A stretch of DNA of 64,000 nt from contig NZ_JACOPE010000001.1 in assembly GCF_014287355.1 (NCBI RefSeq), forward strand, positions 434,001 through 498,000, in the 5' to 3' direction. Positions within the stretch are counted from its first letter, which is position 1, and every line of letters starts with the position of its first letter. Below are positions 16,191-24,685 of this stretch, piece by piece. The notes beneath the pieces are model-generated. The model did not search any database. It saw nothing but the letters and a program-made list of their open reading frames with translations, and was not told the origin of the DNA. Source of the DNA: Ruminococcus hominis. Lineage in GTDB: Bacteria > Bacillota > Clostridia > Lachnospirales > Lachnospiraceae. Made by a program: the position numbers and the translations under genes.

Positions 16191-17702
16191 ATGAGTAAAA
16201 AAATTGATTTAAACTGGTCGGTGTATGATATTACGAAAACTTATCCAGAAGTGATTGATATTATGGCAAATCTTGGGTTTGATGAAATTAAGAAGCCGGC
16301 TATACTAAACTCCGTTGGACGAATTATGACAATTCCTAAGGGTGCAAAGGCAAAAGGAATTTCGATTCCGGTTGTTATAGCAGAACTGATAAAAAATGGT
16401 TTTGAAATTACTGGTAATATGCCAGATATTTCTTCTATGGGGAGCAAACAATTTCAAGCCAAAGAGACTGGCAATACAGTATTACTGAAGGATTATTTAA
16501 AGAGACTTGGAAATGGAGAAGATTTAGAAAGTGTTAAAAAAGATTTTGTCCAGAATTTTTCTGATGTAGATGCTTCTGAAATTATGAAGGCAGAGCAGGA
16601 ACTTATAAAAGAGGGAACACCTATTACAGAGGTGCAGAAACTGTGTGATGTGCATAGTGCATTGTTTCATGGCTTAACCAAAGAAGAAAAAATAGCAAAT
16701 GCTGAAAAGGCAGTCGAAGAATCTTTAAAAAAGGAAGAAACATCCGAAATGACAACTATGACGGATGCATATGTCAGAAAACATGAGCTTGCAAAAGCAC
16801 TCAGAGAAACAAAGGGTCATCCTCTTTATTCTTTTACAGAAGCAAATGAGAAGTTTAGCAAAGAAATAGCAGATATTAGAGGTGCACTGGAAAAGGGCGA
16901 AGATGTAAGCAAAAAAATATCAGATTTTAGACAAATAGCAATACACTATGCAAAAAAGGGTGATTTGATTTATCCACTCCTTAAAGTTCGCTATGAAATA
17001 TCAGGACCATCGTATGTTATGTGGTCTGTTGATGATGAAATCAGAGATGAATTAGCGGCAATAGATAAGGAATGCAATCATGACGAAGAATGGATTAAAA
17101 GAGTACAAGCTGTTTTAACAAGAGCGGATGAAATGATTTATAAAGAGACTAATATACTGTTCCCTATCTGCGCAATGAATTTTACAGCCGAAGAATGGTA
17201 TGAAATCTATGAAGATGCCAAAGACTATGCATTAGTGTATGGCATTGATAATAGATGGGAAGAAGCAGAAAAATATGTGCAGGATAAAAAGAATCGTCAT
17301 GAGGCGGCTATTTATGAAGGTGAAATAGTAATGGGCGGTGGACATATGAGTGCAGCACAGTTGGAAGCTATGCTTAATACGTTGCCAATAGAGATTACAT
17401 TTATCGATGATAATAATATAAATCGTTTCTTTAATGAAGGAGCGAAAGTGTTCAAACGCCCTGGCATGGCAATTGACAGAGAAGTATTCTCTTGTCATCC
17501 GCCTAAGATAGAACCAATGGTTCGCTCCATTATAGAAAGTTTTAAAAATCATACTCGTGATAGCGTTCCGGTTTGGATGGAAAAGCAGGGAAAACCATTT
17601 TTAGTTACTTATTATGCAGTGAGAGACAAAAAAGATAATTATCTTGGAACTGTAGAAGTGGTACAGGATATGCAGTTTGCAAAAGAGCACTTTACAAGTT
17701 AA
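16191..17702 (+). CDS. DUF1858-DUF438-hemerythrin-PAS protein
   Basis: Predicted 503-residue cytoplasmic protein. Order: DUF1858 (about 4-60, VYDITKTYPEVIDIMANLGF), DUF438 (about 95-165, LKDYLKRLGNGEDLESVKKD), a hemerythrin-like helical bundle (about 210-340, with HPLYSF, H in RQIAIHYAKKGDLIYPLL, and ILFPICAMNF), and a C-terminal PAS-like domain (about 395-500) containing SCHPPKIEPMVRSIIESF. Several diiron histidines of true hemerythrins seem replaced, so metal binding is uncertain. Proteins of this build often accompany hcp and are thought to sense or handle NO/O2. Same strand and probably same regulon as hcp. Confidence 0.85.
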   Translation: MSKKIDLNWSVYDITKTYPEVIDIMANLGFDEIKKPAILNSVGRIMTIPKGAKAKGISIPVVIAELIKNGFEITGNMPDISSMGSKQFQAKETGNTVLLKDYLKRLGNGEDLESVKKDFVQNFSDVDASEIMKAEQELIKEGTPITEVQKLCDVHSALFHGLTKEEKIANAEKAVEESLKKEETSEMTTMTDAYVRKHELAKALRETKGHPLYSFTEANEKFSKEIADIRGALEKGEDVSKKISDFRQIAIHYAKKGDLIYPLLKVRYEISGPSYVMWSVDDEIRDELAAIDKECNHDEEWIKRVQAVLTRADEMIYKETNILFPICAMNFTAEEWYEIYEDAKDYALVYGIDNRWEEAEKYVQDKKNRHEAAIYEGEIVMGGGHMSAAQLEAMLNTLPIEITFIDDNNINRFFNEGAKVFKRPGMAIDREVFSCHPPKIEPMVRSIIESFKNHTRDSVPVWMEKQGKPFLVTYYAVRDKKDNYLGTVEVVQDMQFAKEHFTS

Positions 17703-17824
17703 AACGCATAAAACCATAGATTGTAATCGAATAAAAAGGGAAATATTCTATGAGGTGTCGGATAAAACTGACACCTCAATGAGATGAATAAAAAGAATAA
17801 AGTAGAAAAAAGCGGTAGAAAGAA

Positions 17825-17968
17825 CAGTATGTTCTGGAAGAGGTGAAAGATTTTCACCAGTATACAGATCACATTGTATTTATAGATTCGTCACCGGATG
17901 AGATGAAGTATTACAGTATTTTACCGAATTATCATATGTCGGTAAGAAATCAAAACCTTCCGGATTAG
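17825..17968 (+). other. Unrecognised ORF fragment
   Basis: An open stretch without a start codon reads about 47 codons containing TDHIVFIDSSPDEMKYYSIL and PNYHMSVRNQNLPD before a TAG. It looks like the interior of a real protein (balanced composition) but I do not recognise it. It abuts the decapitated transporter below, so a deletion has probably fused two gene remnants. Confidence 0.35.
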
Positions 17969-18853
17969 AAGGAACTGGTATCTATTCTTGGTAAAGGAGA
18001 CAGCGCTGTTGGATATTCTGCACTTGCGAAAATTATTGCAGTGATTTTTGTAATTACTTCTATTATTACTGTTGTATTTGTAAAAGACCGCAGCTGTCAG
18101 GAAGCGAAGTCTGGTAAAGAAGCAGAAAGACTTACAATCAAAGACGCGCTTCATGTTATTGCCGGAAATGATCAGCTGAAAGTATTTATCGGAATCGTGC
18201 TTTGCTACAATCTTGTTGTACAGCTTGCCGGTGGTATTGCAATTTATTACTTCAAATATGTAACCGGAAATGAAGGCTTATATCCGATCTTTACAACTGC
18301 AGCACAGTTTGCAGAGATTGCAGCTTTGTTCCTTTTCCCAATCCTTTCTAACTATTTTACAAAGAAACAGGTATTTGCAATTGCCAGCTTCAGCCCTGCA
18401 ATTGGTCTCGCAGGAGTTGTGCTTTGTGGATTCTTTGCACCACAGAACAGGGTGATTGTAGCAATTAGCGGTATCTTCTATAAATTAGGCTCTGGTCTTA
18501 CATTAGGAGCAACAACCATTATGCTTGCTGACGTCATCGACTATGGGCAGGTAAAATTAGGAAGTAGAAATGAAAGTATTATCGCTTCATTCCAGACACT
18601 GCTTGTTAAGACCGCATCTGCAGTATCTGCCTGGCTGATCGGTGTAGGACTTACAATTGTCGGCTATGTAGCAAACGCAGAACAGAGCGCGTCTACAATC
18701 ATGGGAATGCGAGTATTAATGGGGGTTGTACCTTCTGTAATTACAATCCTTGCATTTGTGATCTACGCAAAAGGCTACAAACTGGAAGGCACTTATCTGG
18801 AAGAGATCATGGAAAAAGTAAAAGGTAACAAAACGGAAGAAACAGAAGAATAG
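17969..18853 (+). pseudogene. GPH-family sugar:cation symporter, N-terminus missing
   Basis: The reading frame begins directly after a TAG at 17966 and runs about 294 codons to 18853. It starts in the middle of a GPH (melibiose/glucuronide-type) transporter at LVSILGKGDSAVGYSALAK and carries about seven remaining membrane helices, including VIFVITSIITVVFVKDR, the loop IASFQTLLVKTASAVSAWLI and a C-terminal YLEEIMEKVKG tail. The first five helices are absent. A GTG at 18041 could start a partial protein, but transport is unlikely. A terminator follows at 18875. Confidence 0.75.
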
Positions 18854-18874
18854 AAAATAGGAAATGAAAAACAG

Positions 18875-18910
18875 ACAGGAAGAGGATGCATGATTCTCTT
18901 CCTGTTTTGT
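18875..18910 (+). terminator. Terminator after the transporter relic
   Basis: A 10-bp perfect stem ACAGGAAGAG/CTCTTCCTGT with an 11-base loop is followed by TTTTG, 22 bases past the transporter stop. Confidence 0.7.
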
Positions 18911-19139
18911 CGAAAAAATCTTACTGCATAAGTATAATGAAAGCACGTATAAGAAGTGCTTTTTTTTCTACATTTTTTTATAGGCGTTACCCCATTCGAC
19001 CATTGAATCGAGAATAGGTTCCACCTTTTTCCATTGAAAAAGTGTGGGAAATGTCTAGGAAATCAAAACTAAAAACTAATACCAAAAAATGAATAATTTT
19101 AAAAAAGTGGGAATAGAGTAATGACAGAATGCGCAGAGT

Positions 19140-19641
19140 GTGATAAATAGTATTTATACAAAAGGAATTTATGATATTTATATTACCGGTTCAAACGCAT
19201 TTTTGCTAAGCTCAGATTTAGCAACACTTTTTACAGGGAGAACGATGGAAATAAAAGTATATCCATTTTCTTTCGTGGAATATCTAACTTATTATGGAAT
19301 TACAGACAGGTATGATGAAGCTTTTGATCAGTATGTCCGAACTGGTGGTATGCCTGGATCTTATGTATATAAGACTGAGGACAACCAGAAAGACGGTGTC
19401 AAAATACATTGGGTATTTGGAAAATGCATTTCTGTTCTATGAGGCAAAACGCTATGATTTAAAAGGGAAAAAATATCTGACAAATAATAGTAAATATTAT
19501 CTTTGTGATGCATCATTTCGTTATGCAGTCAATGGTACACGAAACATGGACTTTGGAAGAGGTTATGAAAATATTGTTTATCTGGAGTTGCGTAGCAGAG
19601 GATATGAGGTATATGTGGGACAACTTTATAAAAAGGGGTGA
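19140..19641 (+). pseudogene. DUF4143/AAA ATPase relic in two frames
   Basis: The first piece (19140-19400) reads [20 protein letters not shown] and the [17 protein letters not shown] motif of AAA_14/DUF4143 ATPases. After an internal deletion the second piece, in another frame, reads [40 protein letters not shown] and RGYEVYVGQLYKKG. The Walker A part, about 100 internal residues and the C-terminus are missing. The DUF1294 copy 2 gene begins six bases after the last codon, as though it had replaced the 3' end. Confidence 0.75.
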
Positions 19642-19646
19642 AGTGT

Positions 19647-20228
19647 TTGGGAATATTTGAATACTTCCTTATTGGGGTTAATGTAATTGGATTTTTTCTA
19701 TATCTGCTTAATATATTTTTATATTCACATACCGAAAATGCACAAATTGATGCTATTTTAACTATCGGGGCATTAATTGGTGGTTCTGCAGGAATATTGT
19801 TGGCAATACTGCTATTTGATCGTAAAACTGTCAAAGACAATATGATGTCAAGAGTGTTTATCGTATGTGTATTTGTGATACAAGTTATAATATTATTGAT
19901 GGTAAAAGGACATCATGCAGATCACATAACACTGGCATTTTGGGAGTTTTTTGCAAAATATAAAATATTACTGATATACTTAGCCGTTATCAATTTTATA
20001 GCTTTCGCAGCTTATGCGGTGGATAAAGTTAATGCAGCCAAGCATCGTTCAAGAATTAAAATTGTAACATTACTAGGTTTAGCATTTGTTGGTGGTTCGG
20101 TTGGCAGTTTATTGGCAATGTATTTATTACGTCATAAAACAAGGAAAGATTATTTCACTGTTGGTGTTCCATTAATAATGGTAATGCAAGTAGTGGTGAT
20201 TTTTTACGCAATGAATGCAGGATGGTAA
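19647..20228 (+). CDS. DUF1294-family membrane protein, copy 2 (intact)
   Basis: Predicted 193-residue membrane protein starting at TTG 19647 with AAAAGGGG upstream; an in-frame GTG at 19638 overlaps that site. Hydrophobic helices cover about 5-25, 35-55, 65-85, 100-120, 140-160 and 170-190. The DUF1294 pattern (AYAVDKVNAAKHRSRIKI, GGSVGSLLAMYLLRHKTRKD) lies in the C-terminal half. No biochemical role is known. Nearly every base from about 19722 to 20231 is shared with the truncated copy at 6785-7294, showing a recent duplication of about 0.5 kb. Confidence 0.75.
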   Translation: MGIFEYFLIGVNVIGFFLYLLNIFLYSHTENAQIDAILTIGALIGGSAGILLAILLFDRKTVKDNMMSRVFIVCVFVIQVIILLMVKGHHADHITLAFWEFFAKYKILLIYLAVINFIAFAAYAVDKVNAAKHRSRIKIVTLLGLAFVGGSVGSLLAMYLLRHKTRKDYFTVGVPLIMVMQVVVIFYAMNAGW

Positions 20229-20349
20229 CAAGGAGTATCTTTTGACGATAGATTAAGCTCTTGCCATGAGGGACACAAAACGTGAGTTTTCTAAACTCAT
20301 CGGATTATTGGTAGTTGTCTTGATATATAAGACAAAAAGTAAAATATAA

Positions 20350-20378
20350 TTGACATTGTGAAAAAGAAGTGTTACTTT
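20350..20378 (+). promoter_or_regulatory. Promoter of the XRE/membrane operon
   Basis: TTGACA (20350-20355), a 17-base spacer and TACTTT (20373-20378) precede a GGAGGTGA ribosome site at 20385. Confidence 0.7.
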
Positions 20379-20399
20379 ATAAATGGAGGTGAACATAAA

Positions 20400-20612
20400 G
20401 TGGCAAAAAATATTGCGATAAAAGTGGCAAGGACTGAAAAGGATATGACACAAAAGGTCTTAGCAGAAGCTGTTGGTGTTTCAAGGCAAACCATAAATGC
20501 TATTGAAAAGGGAGAATATAATCCTACAATAAAACTGTGTCGTAAAATTTGTCGTGTATTAGATAAACGTTTGGATGATTTGTTCTGGGAGGATGAAGAG
20601 GATGAAAATTAG
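20400..20612 (+). CDS. XRE-family small repressor
   Basis: Predicted 70-residue helix-turn-helix protein. GTG 20400 is the start (GGAGGTGA nine bases upstream); the product begins AKNIAIKVARTEKDMTQKVL. The helix-turn-helix LAEAVGVSRQTINAIEKGEY is canonical, and the protein ends LDDLFWEDEEDEN, typical of YozG/YgzD-type regulators that control an adjacent membrane protein. The following gene overlaps its end by 11 bases, so the two are co-translated. Confidence 0.85.
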   Translation: MAKNIAIKVARTEKDMTQKVLAEAVGVSRQTINAIEKGEYNPTIKLCRKICRVLDKRLDDLFWEDEEDEN

Positions 20613-21060
20613 GAAAATGAAAAGTAATTTAGATGAACGCCAGGAACTAAAACTTCTTAAAATTGAACATAATGGATGTTGGATTGCTTTTTGGGGCTTG
20701 CTGATTGTAATGTTAATACAAATGATAGTTGGGAATGACAGTATCAAGAATCTTGCCGGAGAATGGGTTGTATTTATGAGTCTTGCATTATATCTTTCAA
20801 TTGATTGTGTGCGCAATGGAATTTGGGATAGAAAATTGAAACCGAATCTCAAGACAAATATCATAGCCAGTAGTATTGCGGCAGTGTTGACAGGGATTAT
20901 ATGGTTTAGTGTTTCCTATCGGAATTACCATAAACTTATTGGCTCAATTGCAACTGGAATTATTATGTTTGTGCAGGTGGAAATCTTATGTTTATTAGTA
21001 TTAATGATATTTTCTAAAATATATAAAAGAAGAGTACAGAAACTTGAGGAAGATGATTGA
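20602..21060 (+). CDS. Four-helix membrane protein (DUF6773-like)
   Basis: Predicted 152-residue protein, ATG 20602, overlapping the XRE stop by 11 bases. A basic N-terminus (MKIRKMKSNLDERQELKLLK) precedes four hydrophobic segments (IAFWGLLIVMLIQMIV, WVVFMSLALYLSI, IIASSIAAVLTGIIWF and a last helix around IIMFVQVEILCLLVLMIF). The 'DERQ' opening plus small membrane body matches proteins regularly paired with XRE regulators in Firmicutes. Function unknown; the DUF number is from memory. Confidence 0.7.
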   Translation: MKIRKMKSNLDERQELKLLKIEHNGCWIAFWGLLIVMLIQMIVGNDSIKNLAGEWVVFMSLALYLSIDCVRNGIWDRKLKPNLKTNIIASSIAAVLTGIIWFSVSYRNYHKLIGSIATGIIMFVQVEILCLLVLMIFSKIYKRRVQKLEEDD

Positions 21061-21323
21061 TATATGAAGTAGAAAGTTGTGGAGAAATTTATAGTATGAA
21101 TGATAAATGCGTAGTATTAAACGCAAAGAAAATGAATTTTATACTGGAAGCAAGGAAGAAAGAGAAATTGTATTGATTCCTGCATGTATCGGTATCAACT
21201 ACCTTGGAAAATTATTTGCTTCCGTATTAAAATCGCCATTGTGGTTAGATTCAATAACATTTAGTTAAGAAAAAATCAACATTATTTTAAATTAATACTT
21301 GACAGAATCTCTAAAGTATGCGA

Positions 21324-21392
21324 CCGCCTTATTGATGAAATATCAATAAGGCGGCCCTTGTAGTTAGAACTATATCTATTTCAACTACAAGG
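21324..21392 (+). promoter_or_regulatory. Two-hairpin leader masking a ribosome site
   Basis: Hairpin 1 pairs CCGCCTTATTGAT (21324-21336) with ATCAATAAGGCGG (21342-21354), a perfect 13-bp stem. Hairpin 2 pairs CCTTGTAGTT (21356-21365) with AACTACAAGG (21383-21392); its 3' arm contains the AAGG of the AAGGAG site for the ORF at 21402. The layout suggests translational control. The remaining bases 21061-21320 hold an unrecognised coding-like fragment (GSKEEREIVLIPACIGINYL) and nothing else I can name. Confidence 0.5.
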
Positions 21393-21401
21393 AGAATATT
21401 T

Positions 21402-21482
21402 ATGAGAATTATTCCATCAACTATCAAATCAAAATTACTTAAGTTGACCACATTGGAGTCTACCACCCGGAATATCTGTTAG
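21402..21482 (+). CDS. 26-codon leader-like ORF
   Basis: ATG 21402 follows AAGGAG by nine bases; the product would be MRIIPSTIKSKLLKLTTLES plus six residues. It is read through the 3' end of the oppositely oriented secreted-protein gene. No family is recognised. The hidden ribosome site makes it worth listing as a possible leader peptide or the 5' end of a lost gene. Confidence 0.3.
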   Translation: MRIIPSTIKSKLLKLTTLESTTRNIC

Positions 21483-21812
21483 ATATTGCAATGTGATAGT
21501 TCCAACTTGTACCTGTTGATTTGTTAAAATAATGGGTTTTGTTTGTTTCCGGATAGGGAAAATAGCATATATATCAGGGGGATTTTGAGTGGTTAAAGGA
21601 GAATCTGTTTTTAGAGGATTTTCTCCATTGGAGTATACTGTATTATATTCTTGTAGTGACAAAAAATCATTATCTGTTGGTTGTGCGGAGTATGTTTTGT
21701 TATAATTTGGGATTGATAGGTTATCTTGAGAGTTTGTTTCGTGTGCATATGTTGTCATGGAAGATGATAAAAGTAATAAAAATGCGGAAAATAAACATAT
21801 AACCTTTTTCAT
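21435..21812 (-). CDS. Small secreted protein
   Basis: Predicted 125 residues read leftward, starting at MKKVICLF (GGAGA eight bases upstream). A clear signal peptide (ICLFSAFLLLLSSSMTTYA) probably ends at YAHE, followed by a polar, Asn/Ser/Thr/Pro-rich segment with no cysteines until the last few residues and a beta-like stretch (VQVGTITLQYLTDIPGG). Its end overlaps the opposite-strand short ORF at 21402, so the C-terminus may be truncated. No function assigned. Confidence 0.55.
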   Translation of the reverse strand: MKKVICLFSAFLLLLSSSMTTYAHETNSQDNLSIPNYNKTYSAQPTDNDFLSLQEYNTVYSNGENPLKTDSPLTTQNPPDIYAIFPIRKQTKPIILTNQQVQVGTITLQYLTDIPGGRLQCGQLK

Positions 21813-22142
21813 ATAAATTCTCCTTTCAATAAAAAATTTGATTTGATTTTTCATGACTTCCAATGGAATCACCTATCTTTTAATAATAAAATGTTGATTT
21901 GAACAATTAAAAACTGTTTATATACATAATGATACTAGAATTTTCTGTGAATTGTCAATGGGATTTACTACATTGAATATATAGAACCACATTGGTGCCT
22001 GGCATAATCTGAGATCTGCAGTATGAGAATTCATCTTCACACAAACGTAAGCACCGCATCTTTAATTTTCTGATAATGCGATTCATAAATTACTATTTTT
22101 CCATGCTCAGTTGCAATCAGTTCCTCTGCGTACAGAGAGTTC

Positions 22143-22250
22143 ATGTTTCCCCGGTTATTGACCTGTCAGATGTGTAGAATAAAACTGAATATGAAACTAA
22201 AACACGAGCAGTTAGTCTATGAAAAATAGATTAATTGCTTTTTATTTTTT
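22143..22250 (+). repeat. Relic of the TA-module 3' end and terminator
   Basis: Bases 22143-22172 copy the end of the antitoxin-like gene (270-303), and 22173-22245 copy the toxin stop and terminator (685-757), with scattered substitutions. The toxin gene between the two parts is missing. The rest of 21813-22143 shows only a leftward 35-codon fragment (22037-22143) that I do not recognise. Confidence 0.75.
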
Positions 22251-22256
22251 AAAACA

Positions 22257-22307
22257 CAAACAGTATATAACAGTTGACAACAGTATTATACTGTTATATA
22301 CTGTTTG
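22257..22307 (+). promoter_or_regulatory. GntR-operon promoter within an 18-bp inverted repeat
   Basis: Left arm CAAACAGTATATAACAGT (22257-22274) and right arm ACTGTTATATACTGTTTG (22290-22307) are perfect reverse complements 15 bases apart. TTGACA (22274-22279) and TATACT (22297-22302), 17 bases apart, sit on the inner edge of the left arm and inside the right arm. A YtrA-type repressor bound here would block its own promoter. Confidence 0.85.
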
Positions 22308-22323
22308 CAATAGGAGGGAACAT

Positions 22324-22707
22324 ATGAAGATTATAATCAATAATACATCGATGGTACCAATCTATGAACAGATTATGGAGCAGATCAAAGCACAGATTAT
22401 CTCCGGAGAATTAAAAGAAAATGATATATTGCCGTCTGTGAGAACGATGGCAAAGGAACTGAAGATCAGTGCACTTACCGTGAAGAAAGCATATGACAAT
22501 CTGGAAGCGGAAGGCATGACAGTCACGGTTCATGGAAAAGGAACTTATGTTGCGGCATCCAACACACAGCTGATGGAAGAAGAACGCAGAAAAGAAGTTG
22601 AGGCGGATCTGGAAGCAGCGATTCAAAAGGGAAGGCGCTGTGGAATGAAAGAGGAAGAGATTCGTTCCTTGTTTGAACTCATCATGGAGGATGAAAAATT
22701 ATGTTAG
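22324..22707 (+). CDS. GntR-family (YtrA-type) regulator
   Basis: Predicted 127-residue regulator, ATG 22324 behind AGGAGGGAA. The N-terminal GntR winged helix is clear (MVPIYEQIMEQIKAQIISGE, LPSVRTMAKELKISALTVKK, AYDNLEAEGM, GKGTYVA). The C-terminal tail is short (about 45 residues), as in the YtrA subfamily that regulates ABC transporters. It overlaps the ABC ATPase gene by seven bases. Autoregulation through the palindrome at 22257-22307 is inferred. Confidence 0.9.
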   Translation: MKIIINNTSMVPIYEQIMEQIKAQIISGELKENDILPSVRTMAKELKISALTVKKAYDNLEAEGMTVTVHGKGTYVAASNTQLMEEERRKEVEADLEAAIQKGRRCGMKEEEIRSLFELIMEDEKLC

Positions 22708-23549
22708 AAATTAAAGGGGTAAAGAAAAGCTACGGCGAATTTCAGTTAGACTGTTCGCTAAATGTGGAAAAAGGAAGGATTACTGGTTTGGTCGGAGAGA
22801 ATGGGGCCGGGAAGAGTACTTTGTTCAAGGCAATGCTCGGACTTATTTCTTATGATGGCGGCGAGATAAAGATCATGGGAAAAATACCCGAAGAGTTAAA
22901 TGAAAAAGAGAAAGAAGAGCTTGGAGTCGTTCTGGCAGAAGCTGGCTTTAGCGGATATTTGAAAGGGAAAGATGTCGAGGCAGTCCTTGCCAGATTATAT
23001 CCAAGGTTTGAAGCAGAAAAATTCCATCAGATGTGTGAAAGATATCAGATTCCGTTGAATAAATTTATAAAAGAGTATTCAACAGGGATGAAAGCAAAAT
23101 TGAATCTGATCATTGCATTGACACATCAGGCAGAATTTTTAATGCTGGATGAGCCGACAGCAGGGCTTGATGTCGGAGCAAGGGAAGCGATGCTGGACAT
23201 TTTAAGAGAATATATGGAAGAAGAGCCGGAGAGAAGCATCCTGATTAGTTCACATATTTCTTCAGATTTAGAACATCTGTGTGATGACATTTATGTGATT
23301 CATAAAGGGAAAATTGTACTTCATGAAGAGATGGATACGATTCTTGAAAAATATGCGGTGTTGAAAGTCAGTGAGGAACAATATCAGGCAGTGGATAAAA
23401 GTTACATTTTGAAAGAGAAAAAAGAGAGCTTTGGAATTTCCTGTCTGACGAACGAGAAGCAGTATTATATAGAAAATTATCCTGAAATCGTAGTGGAGAG
23501 CAGCTCGCTTGATCAGGCGATTCTTATGTTGACAGGAGGCGATAGATAA
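22701..23549 (+). CDS. ABC transporter ATPase (YtrB-like)
   Basis: Predicted 282-residue cytoplasmic ATPase. Walker A is GENGAGKST (about residues 33-41), the ABC signature is EYSTGMKAKLN rather than LSGGQ, Walker B is FLMLDEPTAGLD, and the switch His is in LISSHISSDLE. The degenerate YSTGM signature is usual for the YtrB/BcrA-like group. It forms a GntR-ATPase-permease operon with the neighbours (seven-base and one-base overlaps). Likely role is export or sensing of a membrane-active compound; substrate unknown. Confidence 0.9.
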   Translation: MLEIKGVKKSYGEFQLDCSLNVEKGRITGLVGENGAGKSTLFKAMLGLISYDGGEIKIMGKIPEELNEKEKEELGVVLAEAGFSGYLKGKDVEAVLARLYPRFEAEKFHQMCERYQIPLNKFIKEYSTGMKAKLNLIIALTHQAEFLMLDEPTAGLDVGAREAMLDILREYMEEEPERSILISSHISSDLEHLCDDIYVIHKGKIVLHEEMDTILEKYAVLKVSEEQYQAVDKSYILKEKKESFGISCLTNEKQYYIENYPEIVVESSSLDQAILMLTGGDR

Positions 23550-24220
23550 TGAAAGGAATCAGAGGACTTTTGGAAAAGGATTTTCGGTTGTTTTTTCGGC
23601 AAGGTAGCAGTCTTTTTCTGGCATTAGCGTTTGTAGCACTATTTTTTATACTAACGGGAAAAACAGGAGTTACTTTCATTGCCATATATATCCCATCTGT
23701 TATGGCAGTATATTCAGGTAATACGATTAGTTATGATGAAAATGAGCATGGCTACACATATTTATTTTCTTTACCTGTAAATAGAAAAATATATGTTAGA
23801 GAAAAATATATTTTTTCTTTTATTATGACAGTGTGCGGATGGGGTATGGGAGTAATCTGTGCAGGAATTATGGTACTCATAAAACCGGGAGAATTTTTTG
23901 ATGTGGAAATGTTGATAATGGAATTAATCACAATCTTTGTGTTTCAGGCGATTGCGGGAATCGTGATTGCAATCCGGTTAAGGTTTGAAGGAGAGAAAGG
24001 ACGAATGGTGTTGCCAATTGCAATTTTAATCATTTTTGCAGTTTGTTATACAACTGGACATTTTCTTGAGACTAAATTGGAATTAAAAGAAAGCATTTCG
24101 TATATGATAGGAGAAATAGGAGATTTTGAAATCGCGATTTTGCTTAGTGTTTTAAGCCTGTTGGTATGGTTTGCTTCATATAAGTACAGTATGAGAGTTA
24201 TGAAAAAGAAAGAGTTTTAA
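23549..24220 (+). CDS. ABC-2 type permease
   Basis: Predicted 223-residue membrane protein with about six helices (for example SLFLALAFVALFFILTG, FIAIYIPSVMAVYSG, FIFSFIMTVCGWGMGVICAG, IAILLSVLSLLVWFAS). The motif SYDENEHGYTYLFSLPVNRK is typical of ABC-2 permeases acting with GntR/YtrB-type ATPases. Its ATG shares the final A of the ATPase stop (TAATG). It completes the operon; a terminator follows. Confidence 0.9.
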   Translation: MKGIRGLLEKDFRLFFRQGSSLFLALAFVALFFILTGKTGVTFIAIYIPSVMAVYSGNTISYDENEHGYTYLFSLPVNRKIYVREKYIFSFIMTVCGWGMGVICAGIMVLIKPGEFFDVEMLIMELITIFVFQAIAGIVIAIRLRFEGEKGRMVLPIAILIIFAVCYTTGHFLETKLELKESISYMIGEIGDFEIAILLSVLSLLVWFASYKYSMRVMKKKEF

Positions 24221-24267
24221 AATGAAAGATGAAATTTATCTGACAAGTTGTGTTATAATTTTATATA

Positions 24268-24311
24268 AAATAGATGGAGATGGAGAAAATTTTTCTTCAT
24301 CTCTATTTTAT
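24268..24311 (+). terminator. Terminator of the GntR-ABC operon
   Basis: AAATAGA..AGATG pairs with CATCT..TCTATTT around an A/T loop, followed by TATTTCTT. It lies 48 bases past the permease stop. Confidence 0.65.
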
Positions 24312-24314
24312 TTC

Positions 24315-24367
24315 TTGACATATAATGTACCTCGAATTATAATACATTTAACAATTAAGTTAAATGT
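24315..24367 (+). promoter_or_regulatory. sdpRI-like promoter and ArsR operator
   Basis: Consensus TTGACA (24315-24320), 17 bases, TATAAT (24338-24343). A perfect 9-bp inverted repeat ACATTTAAC/GTTAAATGT (24344-24352 and 24359-24367) with a 6-base AATTAA spacer lies over the transcription start, the usual position for SdpR/ArsR repression. Confidence 0.85.
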
Positions 24368-24391
24368 TAAATGAAAGGGTGGGATGAATTT

Positions 24392-24685
24392 TTGGGTATA
24401 CAAGATACATTAAAAGCATTGGCTGATCCAATACGACGAGAGATTTTGAATTTGTTGAAAAATGGTCGGCTTTCAGCCGGAGAGATATGCGAACATTTTT
24501 CAGTAACGGGAGCATCTATATCAAGACATCTGGCAGTATTAAAGGAGGCTGATTTGATTCGAAACCAAAGAGAAGGAAAGTTTATTTATTATGAATTAAA
24601 CACTTCCGTGTTGGAAGATGTCATGTTATGGATAACGGACTTGAAAGGAGCATCGGACGATGAAGGAAATGATAAAAAATTATAG
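24392..24685 (+). CDS. ArsR-family regulator (SdpR-like)
   Basis: Predicted 97-residue winged-helix repressor starting at TTG 24392 (AAAGGGTGGG eight bases upstream); family members begin MGIQDTLKALADPIRREIL, as here. An in-frame ATG at 24371 overlaps the ribosome site. The helix-turn-helix SAGEICEHFSVTGASISRHL and wing KFIYYELNTS are canonical. No metal-binding cysteine pair is present. It overlaps the SdpI-like gene by 26 bases, the known sdpR-sdpI layout. Confidence 0.9.
   Translation: MGIQDTLKALADPIRREILNLLKNGRLSAGEICEHFSVTGASISRHLAVLKEADLIRNQREGKFIYYELNTSVLEDVMLWITDLKGASDDEGNDKKL

Noticed and set aside
18944..18968. AGCAC/GTGCT hairpin followed by eight T
   Set aside because: The 5-bp stem is weak and a stronger terminator lies just upstream; kept only as a note.
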